Positions 35,998-44,158 of a stretch of DNA of 64,000 bases are shown in pieces. The notes beneath the pieces are model-generated. The model was given only the letters and a program-made list of their open reading frames with translations. It ran no database searches and had not been told where the DNA came from. This stretch comes from an uncultured Lachnospiraceae bacterium (GTDB lineage: Bacteria; Bacillota; Clostridia; Lachnospirales; Lachnospiraceae), in assembly GCA_910579735.1 (NCBI GenBank), contig CAJTUZ010000007.1:92707-156706 (forward strand), written 5' to 3'. Each line of letters starts with the position of its first letter. The stretch's first letter is position 1. The position numbers and the translations under genes were made by a program.

Positions 35998-37227
35998 ATG
36001 CCGAATCAACCCGCAGTTTTGCATTCCTTCTGTATCTACGGAGCAGGAATCGTTGCCGCAAGCGTTTACACAGCTATCAAAACCTTATATAATAGAACCC
36101 CGCTCTTTTTCCTCATATCGGATGCAGGAGGAAGGGGGGGGATGCTTGATGCTTCTCCTGCACAGATCGATGGTATTGCAGTTAAGGAAATGTCTGCGTG
36201 GAGGCAGGAACTGCAGGCATTGCAAAAACAGCAGCCATTGTATGATCCGGATCAGAATACGGTCGTTCCGGCGTATTATCTGATTGCCGTACCGGAGGCG
36301 CATCACCAGGCTGTCGTTAAAAACCTGTATTCTTTAGATCTCCTGGATCCGCCGATGGAAGATTCTCGGATAATCCTGTTTACCAGTGAATTGGAAAATG
36401 AATTAATGGAAGCATACTATAGCAGTCTTGCCCATTGTTTGACGGCAGCAGAGCTTCTGGATGCGGCAAAAAGACCGATCACGCAGGCCGCACATCAGGA
36501 AAAGGATGTTCTGCTCAAGGTTTTCCAGGCAAAATCGCATATGGACAAACCGCTTCGTGAACAGCCGTCTCTGCCTGCGGCTCAGGGCAGCAGGCTTCCG
36601 CGCTATATTACGCCGATCCAGGCAGGAGCCGCCCTTACCGCCGCGTCGATAGCGCCTCTAAAGGACAACACAGGAGAAAGCATATCCGTCAAAAACCGCA
36701 ATTACTGCGAGCTTACCGCAACATACCATGCCTGGAAGAACTGTCATGCGGCCTATAAGGGAATTTGCCACTACAGACGTATTTTTGCAATCGACGATGC
36801 ACAGATGCGGACATTGCTCACAATGAAACATAAGTGGGACGTTATTCTGCCATATCCGTCCGTTTATTATCCGAATATTGATAAAGAGCATACCCGGTAT
36901 GTAGGAGAATCCGATTGGAGAGCCATGCTGCAGGCGCTTCGGGAAACGGCGCCGGCATATCTGGAGGCTTATGAGAAAGGGATCGCAGATGGAGAGCAGT
37001 ATTTTCATAATTTCAATATGCTGATCGCCAGAGCGGAAGTATTTGATGAGTACTGTGACTTTCTTTTCAAAGTATTGGAGCGGACCGAAGAGCTTACCAC
37101 GCCGAAAGGCGCAGAGCGGGCCGACCGTTTTGCCGGATATCTGGGGGAGAATCTGACGACATTGTTTTTTCTGAAAAACCGGGAAAATCTGCGGATTATA
37201 TATGCAGGGAAATTGTGGTTGACATAA
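35998..37227 (+). CDS. DUF4422-type glycosyltransferase with N-terminal Rossmann-like module
   Basis: Residues of about 8-130 carry the recurrent module (SFCIYGAGIVAASVYTA, YLIAVPEAHHQ). The C-terminal about 180 residues match the DUF4422 family of capsular polysaccharide proteins: NYCELTATYHAWKN, KGICHYRRIF, FHNFNMLIARAEVFDEYCDFLF and AGYLGENLTTLFFL. Such proteins are thought to be glycosyltransferases and are often found near UDP-galactopyranose mutase, which lies 4 kb downstream here. GGAG precedes the ATG. The gene is richer in GC than the genes before it, and a run of eight G (36134-36141) lies early in the coding sequence. Confidence 0.85.
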   Translation: MPNQPAVLHSFCIYGAGIVAASVYTAIKTLYNRTPLFFLISDAGGRGGMLDASPAQIDGIAVKEMSAWRQELQALQKQQPLYDPDQNTVVPAYYLIAVPEAHHQAVVKNLYSLDLLDPPMEDSRIILFTSELENELMEAYYSSLAHCLTAAELLDAAKRPITQAAHQEKDVLLKVFQAKSHMDKPLREQPSLPAAQGSRLPRYITPIQAGAALTAASIAPLKDNTGESISVKNRNYCELTATYHAWKNCHAAYKGICHYRRIFAIDDAQMRTLLTMKHKWDVILPYPSVYYPNIDKEHTRYVGESDWRAMLQALRETAPAYLEAYEKGIADGEQYFHNFNMLIARAEVFDEYCDFLFKVLERTEELTTPKGAERADRFAGYLGENLTTLFFLKNRENLRIIYAGKLWLT

Positions 37228-37299
37228 CTAGAGTTAATCTGCCGATTTACTGCTGTTTTGAGAATGTGCAGTTATGCACAGATGGAGATGAGAATAAAA

Positions 37300-38385
37300 A
37301 TGCAGACATATAAAGAAGAAGTACAATTATTGTTAAAACAGAATCTGCCCTGGGAGAGATTGGCGGGTAAAACCGTTATGATATCCGGCGCCACGGGGAT
37401 GATCGGAAAGTGCCTGATCGATATTCTGATGCAGTACGGTCAGGAGCAGAGAAACCATGCAGGCCGGAATCATAGTTCCGGATCATCGGCTCCGGTGAAA
37501 GTTATCGCCCTGAGCAGAAATGAAGAAAATGCCAGACAGCGGTTGGGAATATACTGGAATGATCGGAATTTTGAATATATAGCCTGTGACGTTAACCGGA
37601 CGCTTCCCGAATGCGGACAGGCTGATTATGTGATCCATGCTGCCAGCAACACGCATCCGCTGCAGTATGCCGCCGATCCTGTCGGTACGATCACAGCCAA
37701 TATCATTGGTACGAAAAATATGTTGGACTACGCCGTTTCGCATAAAAGCGAACGCTTTTGTTTCCTCTCCTCGGTAGAAATATACGGAGAAAACCGCGGG
37801 GATACGGACAGATTCAAAGAAGATTATCTGGGATACGTAGACTGCAATACGCTCCGTGCAGGGTATCCCGAGAGCAAAAGAGCGGGAGAGGCGCTTTGCA
37901 ATGCCTATCGTCAGGCTCATAAACTGGATTTCGTCATCCCGCGTCTTAGCAGAGTCTATGGGGAGACAATGCTTCCCGGGGATTCTAAGGCGATCGCACA
38001 GTTTATCAAGAAAGCGGCGGTCGGAGCGGATATTGTGTTAAAAAGCGCCGGAACACAGTTATATTCCTATACGTATGCTTTGGATGCGGCTATGGGCGTG
38101 CTTACGGTATTGTTAAAGGGAGAAGGCGGAGCAGCCTATAATGTTTCGGATACGGAATCAGAAGTGACGCTTCGGCAGATCACAGAATGGCTTGCGGAAG
38201 ATAACGGGGTAAAAGTTATCTTCGAAATGCCGGATGCCGCAGAGCAGGCCGGATATTCTGCCGCGACGAAAGCAATCCTTGACACGCGGAAGATAGAGGC
38301 GTTAGGCTGGCGGGCGCAGACGCATATGCGGGAGGGACTGCGAAAGACGGTATTGGCGCTGCGGGGGGAAGATGAGCAGAGATAA
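37300..38385 (+). CDS. NAD-dependent epimerase/dehydratase family protein
   Basis: The protein is an extended SDR with VMISGATGMIGKCLIDIL (NAD-binding loop), YVIHAASNTHPLQY, FCFLSSVEIYGEN and GYPESKRAGEAL, in which Tyr-x3-Lys is the catalytic pair. LSRVYGETMLPGDSK follows. The overall form is like dTDP-glucose 4,6-dehydratase or UDP-glucuronate-type enzymes, but the substrate is not clear. The start is uncertain: in-frame ATGs at 37282, 37288 and 37300 exist, and I take the last because GGAG/GATGAG stretches precede it. It ends only 12 bp from the convergent - strand gene. Confidence 0.85.
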   Translation: MQTYKEEVQLLLKQNLPWERLAGKTVMISGATGMIGKCLIDILMQYGQEQRNHAGRNHSSGSSAPVKVIALSRNEENARQRLGIYWNDRNFEYIACDVNRTLPECGQADYVIHAASNTHPLQYAADPVGTITANIIGTKNMLDYAVSHKSERFCFLSSVEIYGENRGDTDRFKEDYLGYVDCNTLRAGYPESKRAGEALCNAYRQAHKLDFVIPRLSRVYGETMLPGDSKAIAQFIKKAAVGADIVLKSAGTQLYSYTYALDAAMGVLTVLLKGEGGAAYNVSDTESEVTLRQITEWLAEDNGVKVIFEMPDAAEQAGYSAATKAILDTRKIEALGWRAQTHMREGLRKTVLALRGEDEQR

Positions 38386-38397
38386 ATTCCGGAATCA

Positions 38398-39453
38398 TCA
38401 ATGTGTAAGTTCTCTAAGTCTTCCTAACGCCGGCACATACTCCCCGCACTTTTTATAATACTTCCGGGCTTCACTCAGATGTCCGGAACACTCATAGATT
38501 ACTCCGATATTATAATATGCCCGGTAACTGTTAATACCATCTACCACAGACTCTCTCATGGTGGCAGCCTTTTTGAACTGTCCTACCGCTTCATCAAGCA
38601 GTCCGTTATTCATATAAATGAGTCCCATCAGAAATACAAAATCCGCCCTGACCGAAAAAACATCATAAATTCCCTCCAGTCCAAGAGCTTCTTTGTATCG
38701 TTTCAAATTCAGCAGGCAGTATCCGTACGATTCTACCATAGTCTGAATGTAGTCCAGACTCGGATCAATGTCCATAGACAGGCCGAGATTGTACCATTCG
38801 TATGCCTTCTCATAGTCTTTGAGTTTCATGCAGCTTTGGCCAAGCTGATAATAGAGATAAGCGTCGGGGCCGGCAGTGGTCAATTCTTCTTCCAGTAATC
38901 TGATATTGCGAAGTGATTTGGCCCTCATTTCTTCTTCCGTACCGTCATATCCGACGTGAACGGCCTTTACGGGCGTCCGGAAATAGGTTTTGGGAATGTC
39001 TGTCAGCGGTTCAAACTGTTCGTGGATCTTTCCTTCGAAATGATAATATCTGCGGTCTATGAAACGGCTGACATAAACATTTTCGTAGGAAGTCTGCCCA
39101 TCCTGTGTGAAGCGGTTGCGCGTGAGGATCTGCCCGATGCTGTGAGGGTGCTTTTTCATCAGCGCAAGGAGTTCTTTTTCATCGATCGATTCGACATAGT
39201 CGTCACAGTCGATCACAAGCACCCAGTCATTGGAAGCCTGTGCAAAAGAGAAGTTCCTGACGGCACTGAAGTCATTGATCCAGTCAAAGTGATAAATCTT
39301 ATCGGTATACTTTGCGGCGATCTCCAAGGTCCTGTCAGTGGAACCGGTATCGACCAGAACTATCTCATAATGGTAGGGTTTTAGCCTCCGTAGAGATTCT
39401 TCGATGTGCTTTTCTTCATTTTTGGCGATCATGCATACGGATATCGGCAGCAT
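38398..39453 (-). CDS. glycosyltransferase family 2 with C-terminal TPR repeats
   Basis: The N-terminal about 220 residues form a GT2 domain (ISVCMIAKNEEKHIEESL, IVLVDTGSTDRTLEI, VLVIDCDDYVE). The C-terminal part has TPR-like repeats: YQLGQSCMKLKDYEKAYEWY, IYMNNGLLDEAVGQFKKA and YNIGVIYECSGHLSEARKYY. Transferases of this two-domain type are found beside flagellar genes of Clostridia and in related protein glycosylation systems; the TPR part probably contacts the acceptor protein. The gene is the second of a tandem pair and starts two bases after the first one stops, so the pair is coupled. GGGAG lies about ten bases before the start. Confidence 0.87.
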   Translation of the reverse strand: MLPISVCMIAKNEEKHIEESLRRLKPYHYEIVLVDTGSTDRTLEIAAKYTDKIYHFDWINDFSAVRNFSFAQASNDWVLVIDCDDYVESIDEKELLALMKKHPHSIGQILTRNRFTQDGQTSYENVYVSRFIDRRYYHFEGKIHEQFEPLTDIPKTYFRTPVKAVHVGYDGTEEEMRAKSLRNIRLLEEELTTAGPDAYLYYQLGQSCMKLKDYEKAYEWYNLGLSMDIDPSLDYIQTMVESYGYCLLNLKRYKEALGLEGIYDVFSVRADFVFLMGLIYMNNGLLDEAVGQFKKAATMRESVVDGINSYRAYYNIGVIYECSGHLSEARKYYKKCGEYVPALGRLRELTH

Positions 39454-39455
39454 AG

Positions 39456-40514
39456 TTACAGTTCTCCCAGTCTGATCACGGCATTGTTGTAATCACCGCA
39501 TTTTTTATAATACGCTTTGGCCATGTCGATATCGCCGGTCTTTTCGTAAATAGAGGCGATATTATAATAGGCGTGATAGCTGTTGACGCCTTTGCGCGAG
39601 TAAGTGGAAAGCGTCGTTGCCTTTGTGAATTCTTCAATGGCTTTATCCCACATATTTTTCTTCATGTAGATCATGCCTAACAAATATACGAAATCGGCAT
39701 GGTTAGCAAAAATATCATATTTTTCCTTGGCTTTCAATGCAATCTTCAGCGCCAGGTCATACTGCGCCAGTTCGATCAGACAGTAGCCGTAAGTTTCCAT
39801 CATTGTCTGGACAAAAGCATAGTGCGGATCGGAGTTAAGTGCCAGTCCGAGTTTATAATAATGTGCGGCTTTTTCCAGGTCATTTAAAGAAACATAATTT
39901 TGTCCGAGTTGGAAATAGATATAGGGATTCGGATCTTCCGGATTAAAGTCACGCAGCAGCATTTCCAGATTACGGGTGGCACGCATGCGCTTGTCGGATT
40001 CCGACACATAACCTTCATGGTAGAATGTTAACGGAATGGAAAAGGAATCCGGTTCTTTGCCATCCAGGGTCGTAACACGTTCATGGATTGTCCCTTCATA
40101 ATGACAGTATCTGCGGTTAAAGAGCCTGCCGATACGTTCCGACATGATAGAACGGACGCCCTGAATGATATAAGGATTGTTGCGGACGATCATTCCCACA
40201 CAGGTCTGGTTATCCTGCAGGGTATACGCTATATCGGCGAGATTGATATTTTCAAGATATTCGTCACAGTCAATGCTCAGTACCCAGTCGTTGGAAGCCT
40301 GGCTGATAGAATAATTTCTGGCGGCGCTGAAATCGCTGCACCAGTCGAAATGAAAAACCTTGTCTGTATATTTCCGGGCAGTTTCCACGGTTCTGTCAAC
40401 TGAACCGGTATCAACAACGACAATTTCAAATTTGCAGGGCCGGAGTCTTTTGAGACATTCTTCGATATGGTTATCTTCGTTTTTGGCGATCATACATACG
40501 GTAATTGGTAACAT
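39456..40514 (-). CDS. glycosyltransferase family 2 with C-terminal TPR repeats, paralogue
   Basis: Same layout as its downstream neighbour: PITVCMIAKNEDNHIEECL, IVVVDTGSVDRTVETA, VLSIDCDEYLE, then TPR-like units (YFQLGQNYVSLNDLEKAAHY, YMKKNMWDKAIEEF and YNIASIYEKTGDIDMAKAYY). The start is uncertain. The ATG at 40514 begins the family N-terminus, and an AAAGG stretch lies 12 bases before it, while the in-frame ATG at 40526 lies directly next to that stretch. The two paralogues could glycosylate flagellin or different sites on one protein. No antisense gene on the other strand is supported. Confidence 0.86.
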   Translation of the reverse strand: MLPITVCMIAKNEDNHIEECLKRLRPCKFEIVVVDTGSVDRTVETARKYTDKVFHFDWCSDFSAARNYSISQASNDWVLSIDCDEYLENINLADIAYTLQDNQTCVGMIVRNNPYIIQGVRSIMSERIGRLFNRRYCHYEGTIHERVTTLDGKEPDSFSIPLTFYHEGYVSESDKRMRATRNLEMLLRDFNPEDPNPYIYFQLGQNYVSLNDLEKAAHYYKLGLALNSDPHYAFVQTMMETYGYCLIELAQYDLALKIALKAKEKYDIFANHADFVYLLGMIYMKKNMWDKAIEEFTKATTLSTYSRKGVNSYHAYYNIASIYEKTGDIDMAKAYYKKCGDYNNAVIRLGEL

Positions 40515-40796
40515 GACGATATTCATACCTTTCTTTTGGCGAGTCTTATATAGTGATAGCACTATTTTAACATTTTCTGTATCTTCCTACAATATGGAGA
40601 TTTCGGGACTTTTTGCCTGCTTGCTGTGGAGGGGGTTGAAGTATTTTATCAGAACAACGTAATTTCGTTTAAATTATCCAAAAAGAGGTTCCTTTTCTGA
40701 AATTTTTGTGGTACAGTAATGATATAGCGTGATTGTGGAAGGAGAATTTTCTTCACGGTAAGTATGAATATTAACATATTAAGGAGGGACTGCACA

Positions 40797-41138
40797 ATGA
40801 CAAAGGCAGAAATTTTAAAGGCAGAAATTTTATCACAGTACAAGAGTGTACGGCAGTTTGCAATCGAAATGGAGATTCCGTATTCCACACTTGTAACTGC
40901 ACTGGACAGGGGAATTGAAGGGATGGCATACGGTACGGTTATCCGTATGTGTGATCGGTTGAATTTGAATCCGGTTGATTTTTCAACATTGGATAAAAAG
41001 AGTCCGCTCGGCAACAAAATTTTGGAAAACAGAGTGATGCAGTACTATATCAAGCTGAATAAGACCGGCAGAAAGAAAGCGCTCGAGCTTATGGAAGATT
41101 ATGCGCAGCTTGAGAAATACCAGGCGCAGGAATCATAA
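40797..41138 (+). CDS. small helix-turn-helix DNA-binding protein
   Basis: The 113-residue protein has a HTH core of the Cro/CI type: VRQFAIEMEIPYSTLVTALDRG, followed by TVIRMCDRLNLNPVDF, the usual end of the fold. The C-terminal about 40 residues are helical and charged. A strong AAGGAGGG lies eight bases before the ATG at 40797. It lies between the divergently transcribed TPR glycosyltransferases and glf, so it could regulate the glycan genes. This is inference. Confidence 0.8.
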   Translation: MTKAEILKAEILSQYKSVRQFAIEMEIPYSTLVTALDRGIEGMAYGTVIRMCDRLNLNPVDFSTLDKKSPLGNKILENRVMQYYIKLNKTGRKKALELMEDYAQLEKYQAQES

Positions 41139-41144
41139 CAGGCC

Positions 41145-42278
41145 ATGCAGTATGATTATTTAATAGTCGGTTCGGGTTTGTTCGGCGCCGTATTTGCATA
41201 CGAGATGAAGAAGAAGGGCAGAAAGGTCCTTGTGATCGATAAGAGAGACCATATTGCCGGCAATATTTATACGGAACCGGCGCTCGGTATCAATGTACAC
41301 AAGTACGGTGCACATATTTTTCATACGTCAGATGCAAAGATATGGGATTATATCAATCAATTTGCGGTTTTTAATCATTACATCAATTCACCGATTGCAA
41401 GGTATCATGACGAGCTTTATAATCTTCCGTTCAATATGAATACCTTCAGTAAGATGTGGGGGGTTGTAACACCGGCCCAGGCAAAGGCGAAGATTGCCGG
41501 ACAGATTGAAGAACTGCATATCACCGATCCGCAGAATCTGGAAGAACAGGCCTTATCATTAGCCGGACGGGATGTATATGAGAAACTGATCAAAGGCTAT
41601 ACGCAGAAGCAGTGGGGACGCGACTGCAAGGAATTGCCGGCCTTTATTATCAAAAGACTTCCGCTTCGCTTCACATATGACAATAACTATTTTAATGATC
41701 CGTATCAGGGGATTCCGGTAGGGGGGTATACCGCCATTATTGAGAAGATGTTAGCCGGAATAGAAGTAAAGACCGGTGTATCTTATCAGGAATATGTGAA
41801 GTCTGCCGCGAAGGGAGAGTTGAAGACCTTTTCCGATCAGGAAGGCAATACGTTTACAAAAGTGCTCTATACGGGAATGATAGATGAATACTTTGATTAC
41901 CGGCTTGGTTATCTGGAATACCGCGCTCTGCGGTTTGAGGAAGAAACATTACCGGAATGCGATAATTACCAGGGTAACGCGGTCGTCAATTATACGGACA
42001 AAGAGACTCCTTATACGAGGATCATAGAGCATAAACATTTTGAATTCGGTAAACAGCCGGGAACTGTTATTACAAGAGAATATCCGTTAGAATGGAAACC
42101 GGGAGAAGAACCTTATTATCCGGTTAACAACGACAAAAACAACACATTGTTTGCCGCATATCAGAAATTGGCGGAAACAGAGTCCGGCGTTCTTTTCGGA
42201 GGACGACTGGGGGCTTATCAGTATTATGATATGGATAAAGTAATTGCTGCGGCATTACAAATGGTAAGTAAGGAATGA
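41145..42278 (+). CDS. glf: UDP-galactopyranose mutase
   Basis: The N-terminal FAD loop DYLIVGSGLFGAVFAYEM, then KVLVIDKRDHIAGN, KYGAHIFHT and YNLPFNMNTFSKMWG are diagnostic for this enzyme, which converts UDP-galactopyranose to UDP-galactofuranose using reduced FAD. Later motifs (KGYTQKQWGRD, YEYLDYR-like region DEYFDYRLG, TPYTRIIEHKHF) match. The length of 377 residues is typical. It provides Galf for a glycosyltransferase in the cluster, perhaps the DUF4422 protein at 35998. A terminator lies about 30 bases after the stop. Confidence 0.96.
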   Translation: MQYDYLIVGSGLFGAVFAYEMKKKGRKVLVIDKRDHIAGNIYTEPALGINVHKYGAHIFHTSDAKIWDYINQFAVFNHYINSPIARYHDELYNLPFNMNTFSKMWGVVTPAQAKAKIAGQIEELHITDPQNLEEQALSLAGRDVYEKLIKGYTQKQWGRDCKELPAFIIKRLPLRFTYDNNYFNDPYQGIPVGGYTAIIEKMLAGIEVKTGVSYQEYVKSAAKGELKTFSDQEGNTFTKVLYTGMIDEYFDYRLGYLEYRALRFEEETLPECDNYQGNAVVNYTDKETPYTRIIEHKHFEFGKQPGTVITREYPLEWKPGEEPYYPVNNDKNNTLFAAYQKLAETESGVLFGGRLGAYQYYDMDKVIAAALQMVSKE

Positions 42279-42310
42279 GCCAAACGGCGGATTTCCTGCT
42301 TGCCATAGAG

Positions 42311-42352
42311 AAAGAGGGGCAGCCGGGAATGGATTCCGGGGCCTCTTTTTTT
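42311..42352 (+). terminator. rho-independent terminator after glf
   Basis: A stem AAAGAGG (42311-42317) pairs with CCTCTTT (42342-42348), with a GC-rich inner part around CCGGGAAT/ATTCCGGG, and a run of T follows (to 42352). It lies 32 bases after the glf stop and just before the next promoter. Confidence 0.85.
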
Positions 42353-42362
42353 GATAAATATC

Positions 42363-42391
42363 TTGACAACAGGAATCGCTCTGGATATAAT
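42363..42391 (+). promoter_or_regulatory. consensus sigma-A promoter of the carboxyltransferase gene
   Basis: TTGACA (42363-42368) and TATAAT (42386-42391) are both perfect and separated by 17 bases. The ATG at 42451 follows about 60 bases later. It is the best promoter in the window by match to consensus. Confidence 0.9.
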
Positions 42392-42450
42392 CATTTTGAA
42401 AAGTTTGAAACTCAAAGTATTGGATTGTCAAAACAATGGGAGGTTTCAGA

Positions 42451-44061
42451 ATGAATTGGGACGAAGCGATTCAGGAATTGGACGAAAGAAGAAAAAAAGC
42501 GCTTGCAGGCGGTGGAAGAACAAGAGTTGAGAAACAGCATCAGAGCGGAAAACAGACGGCAAGAGAGCGTATAGAGATGCTGCTTGATAAAGATACATTT
42601 GTGGAAGTGGATGGGTTCGTAGAATCCAGGATCGATGACTTTGATCTGGATAAGAGGCGTGTGCCGGGCGACGGTGTCGTTACGGGATATGGTAAGATTG
42701 ACGGCCGGCTTGTTTTTGTAGCCAGTGAGGATTTTACGGTGATCGGCGGGACACTCGGCGAATACCATTCTTTCAAGATATGCCGGATTCAGGATATGGC
42801 GATGCAGATGAAAGCGCCGCTTATCTGTATTAATGACAGCGGCGGAGCCAGAATCGAGGAAGGAATTTCTTCTCTCAGCGGTTACAGCGGAATGTTTCTG
42901 CGGCATACACAGGCTTCCGGCGTGATTCCGCAGATCGCGGTCATTTTGGGACCGTGTTCCGGCGGTGCATGCTATGCGCCTGCTATTTGTGACTTTATTT
43001 TTATGGTGAATGATATTTCCAAAATGTTTATTACCGGACCGAACGTCGTAAAGACGGTCATTAATGAAGAGGTTTCTACCGAAGAACTTGGCGGGGCCAG
43101 AGTACACGCGCAAAAGAGCGGCGTTTCCCACTTCACATATGAGACGGAGGCGGAATGTCTGATGGGAGTCCGCAAACTGTTATCCTATCTGCCGGGCAAC
43201 AATACGGAGAAGCCGCCCGTTGTCAATACAAAGGAACGGCAGAGTCATTTGCCGGACGTCGGCCGGGTGTTTGGACGTTTCAGTAAAGTAGAGTCTGTCG
43301 CAAGAGCAAAAGCTGCCAAGATCAAGGATATCGTACCGGATAATTCCAGGCATGCATATGACGTAAAGGAAGTGATCGACTGTATCGTAGACGAAGGCAG
43401 TTTCTTCGAAGTACAGAAAGAGTTTGCGATGAACGGTGTGATCGGCTGGGGCAGAATGGACGGCAAAGTGGTAGGCTTTGTGGCCAATCAGCCGAATGTT
43501 ATGGGAGGCTCATTAGATTATCACGTTTCGGATAAAATCGCCAGATTCATCCGTTTCTGTGACTGCTTTAACATACCGCTTGTAACGCTGATTGATGTGC
43601 CGGCTTTCTTACCGGGAACGGCGCAGGAACATAATGGTATTATCCGTCATGGAGCTAAAATTCTGTATGCTTATTCGGAAGCTACCGTGCCGAAAATTTC
43701 CCTGATCATGAGAAAAGCATACGGCGGCGCATACATTGCCATGAATTCCAAAGAGATGGGAGCCGATATTGTTTATGCGTGGCCGATTGCTGAAATTGCA
43801 GTTATGGGAGCTGACGGAGCAGTCAATATTGCATTTAAGAAAAAAATTAAAGCAGCCGATGATCCGGAAGCCATGCGTGAAAAGTGTAAGGCCGAGTATG
43901 AAGAACGTTTCCTGAATCCTTATGTAGCGGCAGCCAGGGGATATGTCAATGAAGTGATCAAACCGGAGGAGACAAGAGCAGCGCTGTTAAAGGCCCTGCA
44001 GGGCTTAAAGAATAAGCAGGTCCGTCTGCCGGAGAAAAAACACGGAAATATTCCATTATAG
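42451..44061 (+). CDS. acyl-CoA carboxylase carboxyltransferase subunit
   Basis: The 536 residues match the carboxyltransferase beta-type subunit of propionyl/methylmalonyl-CoA enzymes: ALAGGGRTRVEKQHQSGKQTARERIEML-type start, INDSGGARIEEGI (oxyanion region), GPCSGGACYAPA, GDGPGVNEE-like FITGPNVVKTV, and the second half with DVPAFLPGTAQEHNGIIRHGAK and RKAYGGAYIAMNSK. GGGAGG lies seven bases before the ATG at 42451; an in-frame ATG at 42436 lacks this. No biotin carrier or biotin carboxylase gene is next to it, and a terminator follows at once. Partners must therefore be elsewhere, and the substrate (propionyl-CoA or methylmalonyl-CoA) is not certain. Confidence 0.9.
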   Translation: MNWDEAIQELDERRKKALAGGGRTRVEKQHQSGKQTARERIEMLLDKDTFVEVDGFVESRIDDFDLDKRRVPGDGVVTGYGKIDGRLVFVASEDFTVIGGTLGEYHSFKICRIQDMAMQMKAPLICINDSGGARIEEGISSLSGYSGMFLRHTQASGVIPQIAVILGPCSGGACYAPAICDFIFMVNDISKMFITGPNVVKTVINEEVSTEELGGARVHAQKSGVSHFTYETEAECLMGVRKLLSYLPGNNTEKPPVVNTKERQSHLPDVGRVFGRFSKVESVARAKAAKIKDIVPDNSRHAYDVKEVIDCIVDEGSFFEVQKEFAMNGVIGWGRMDGKVVGFVANQPNVMGGSLDYHVSDKIARFIRFCDCFNIPLVTLIDVPAFLPGTAQEHNGIIRHGAKILYAYSEATVPKISLIMRKAYGGAYIAMNSKEMGADIVYAWPIAEIAVMGADGAVNIAFKKKIKAADDPEAMREKCKAEYEERFLNPYVAAARGYVNEVIKPEETRAALLKALQGLKNKQVRLPEKKHGNIPL

Positions 44062-44094
44062 GCACATGAAAGGATAGAGGGGAGATTGATCATA

Positions 44095-44139
44095 AAAAGT
44101 GCCCTGAAATCGTTGATCTGGCGATTTCAGGGCACTTTT
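44095..44139. terminator. bidirectional hairpin between the carboxyltransferase and FliD-like genes
   Basis: A perfect 18-bp stem (44095-44112 with 44122-44139) has A-rich and T-rich outer ends, so it can terminate transcription from both sides. It lies between two convergent genes. Confidence 0.92.
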
Positions 44140-44158
44140 GTCATGCGTATCTTAACAG

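Noticed and set aside
42412..43131. A 239-codon antisense open frame on the - strand of the carboxyltransferase gene
   Set aside because: It is a shadow of the strongly coding + strand, lacks an RBS and looks unlike any protein. The 259-codon frame antisense to fusA (62508-63287) was rejected for the same reason.
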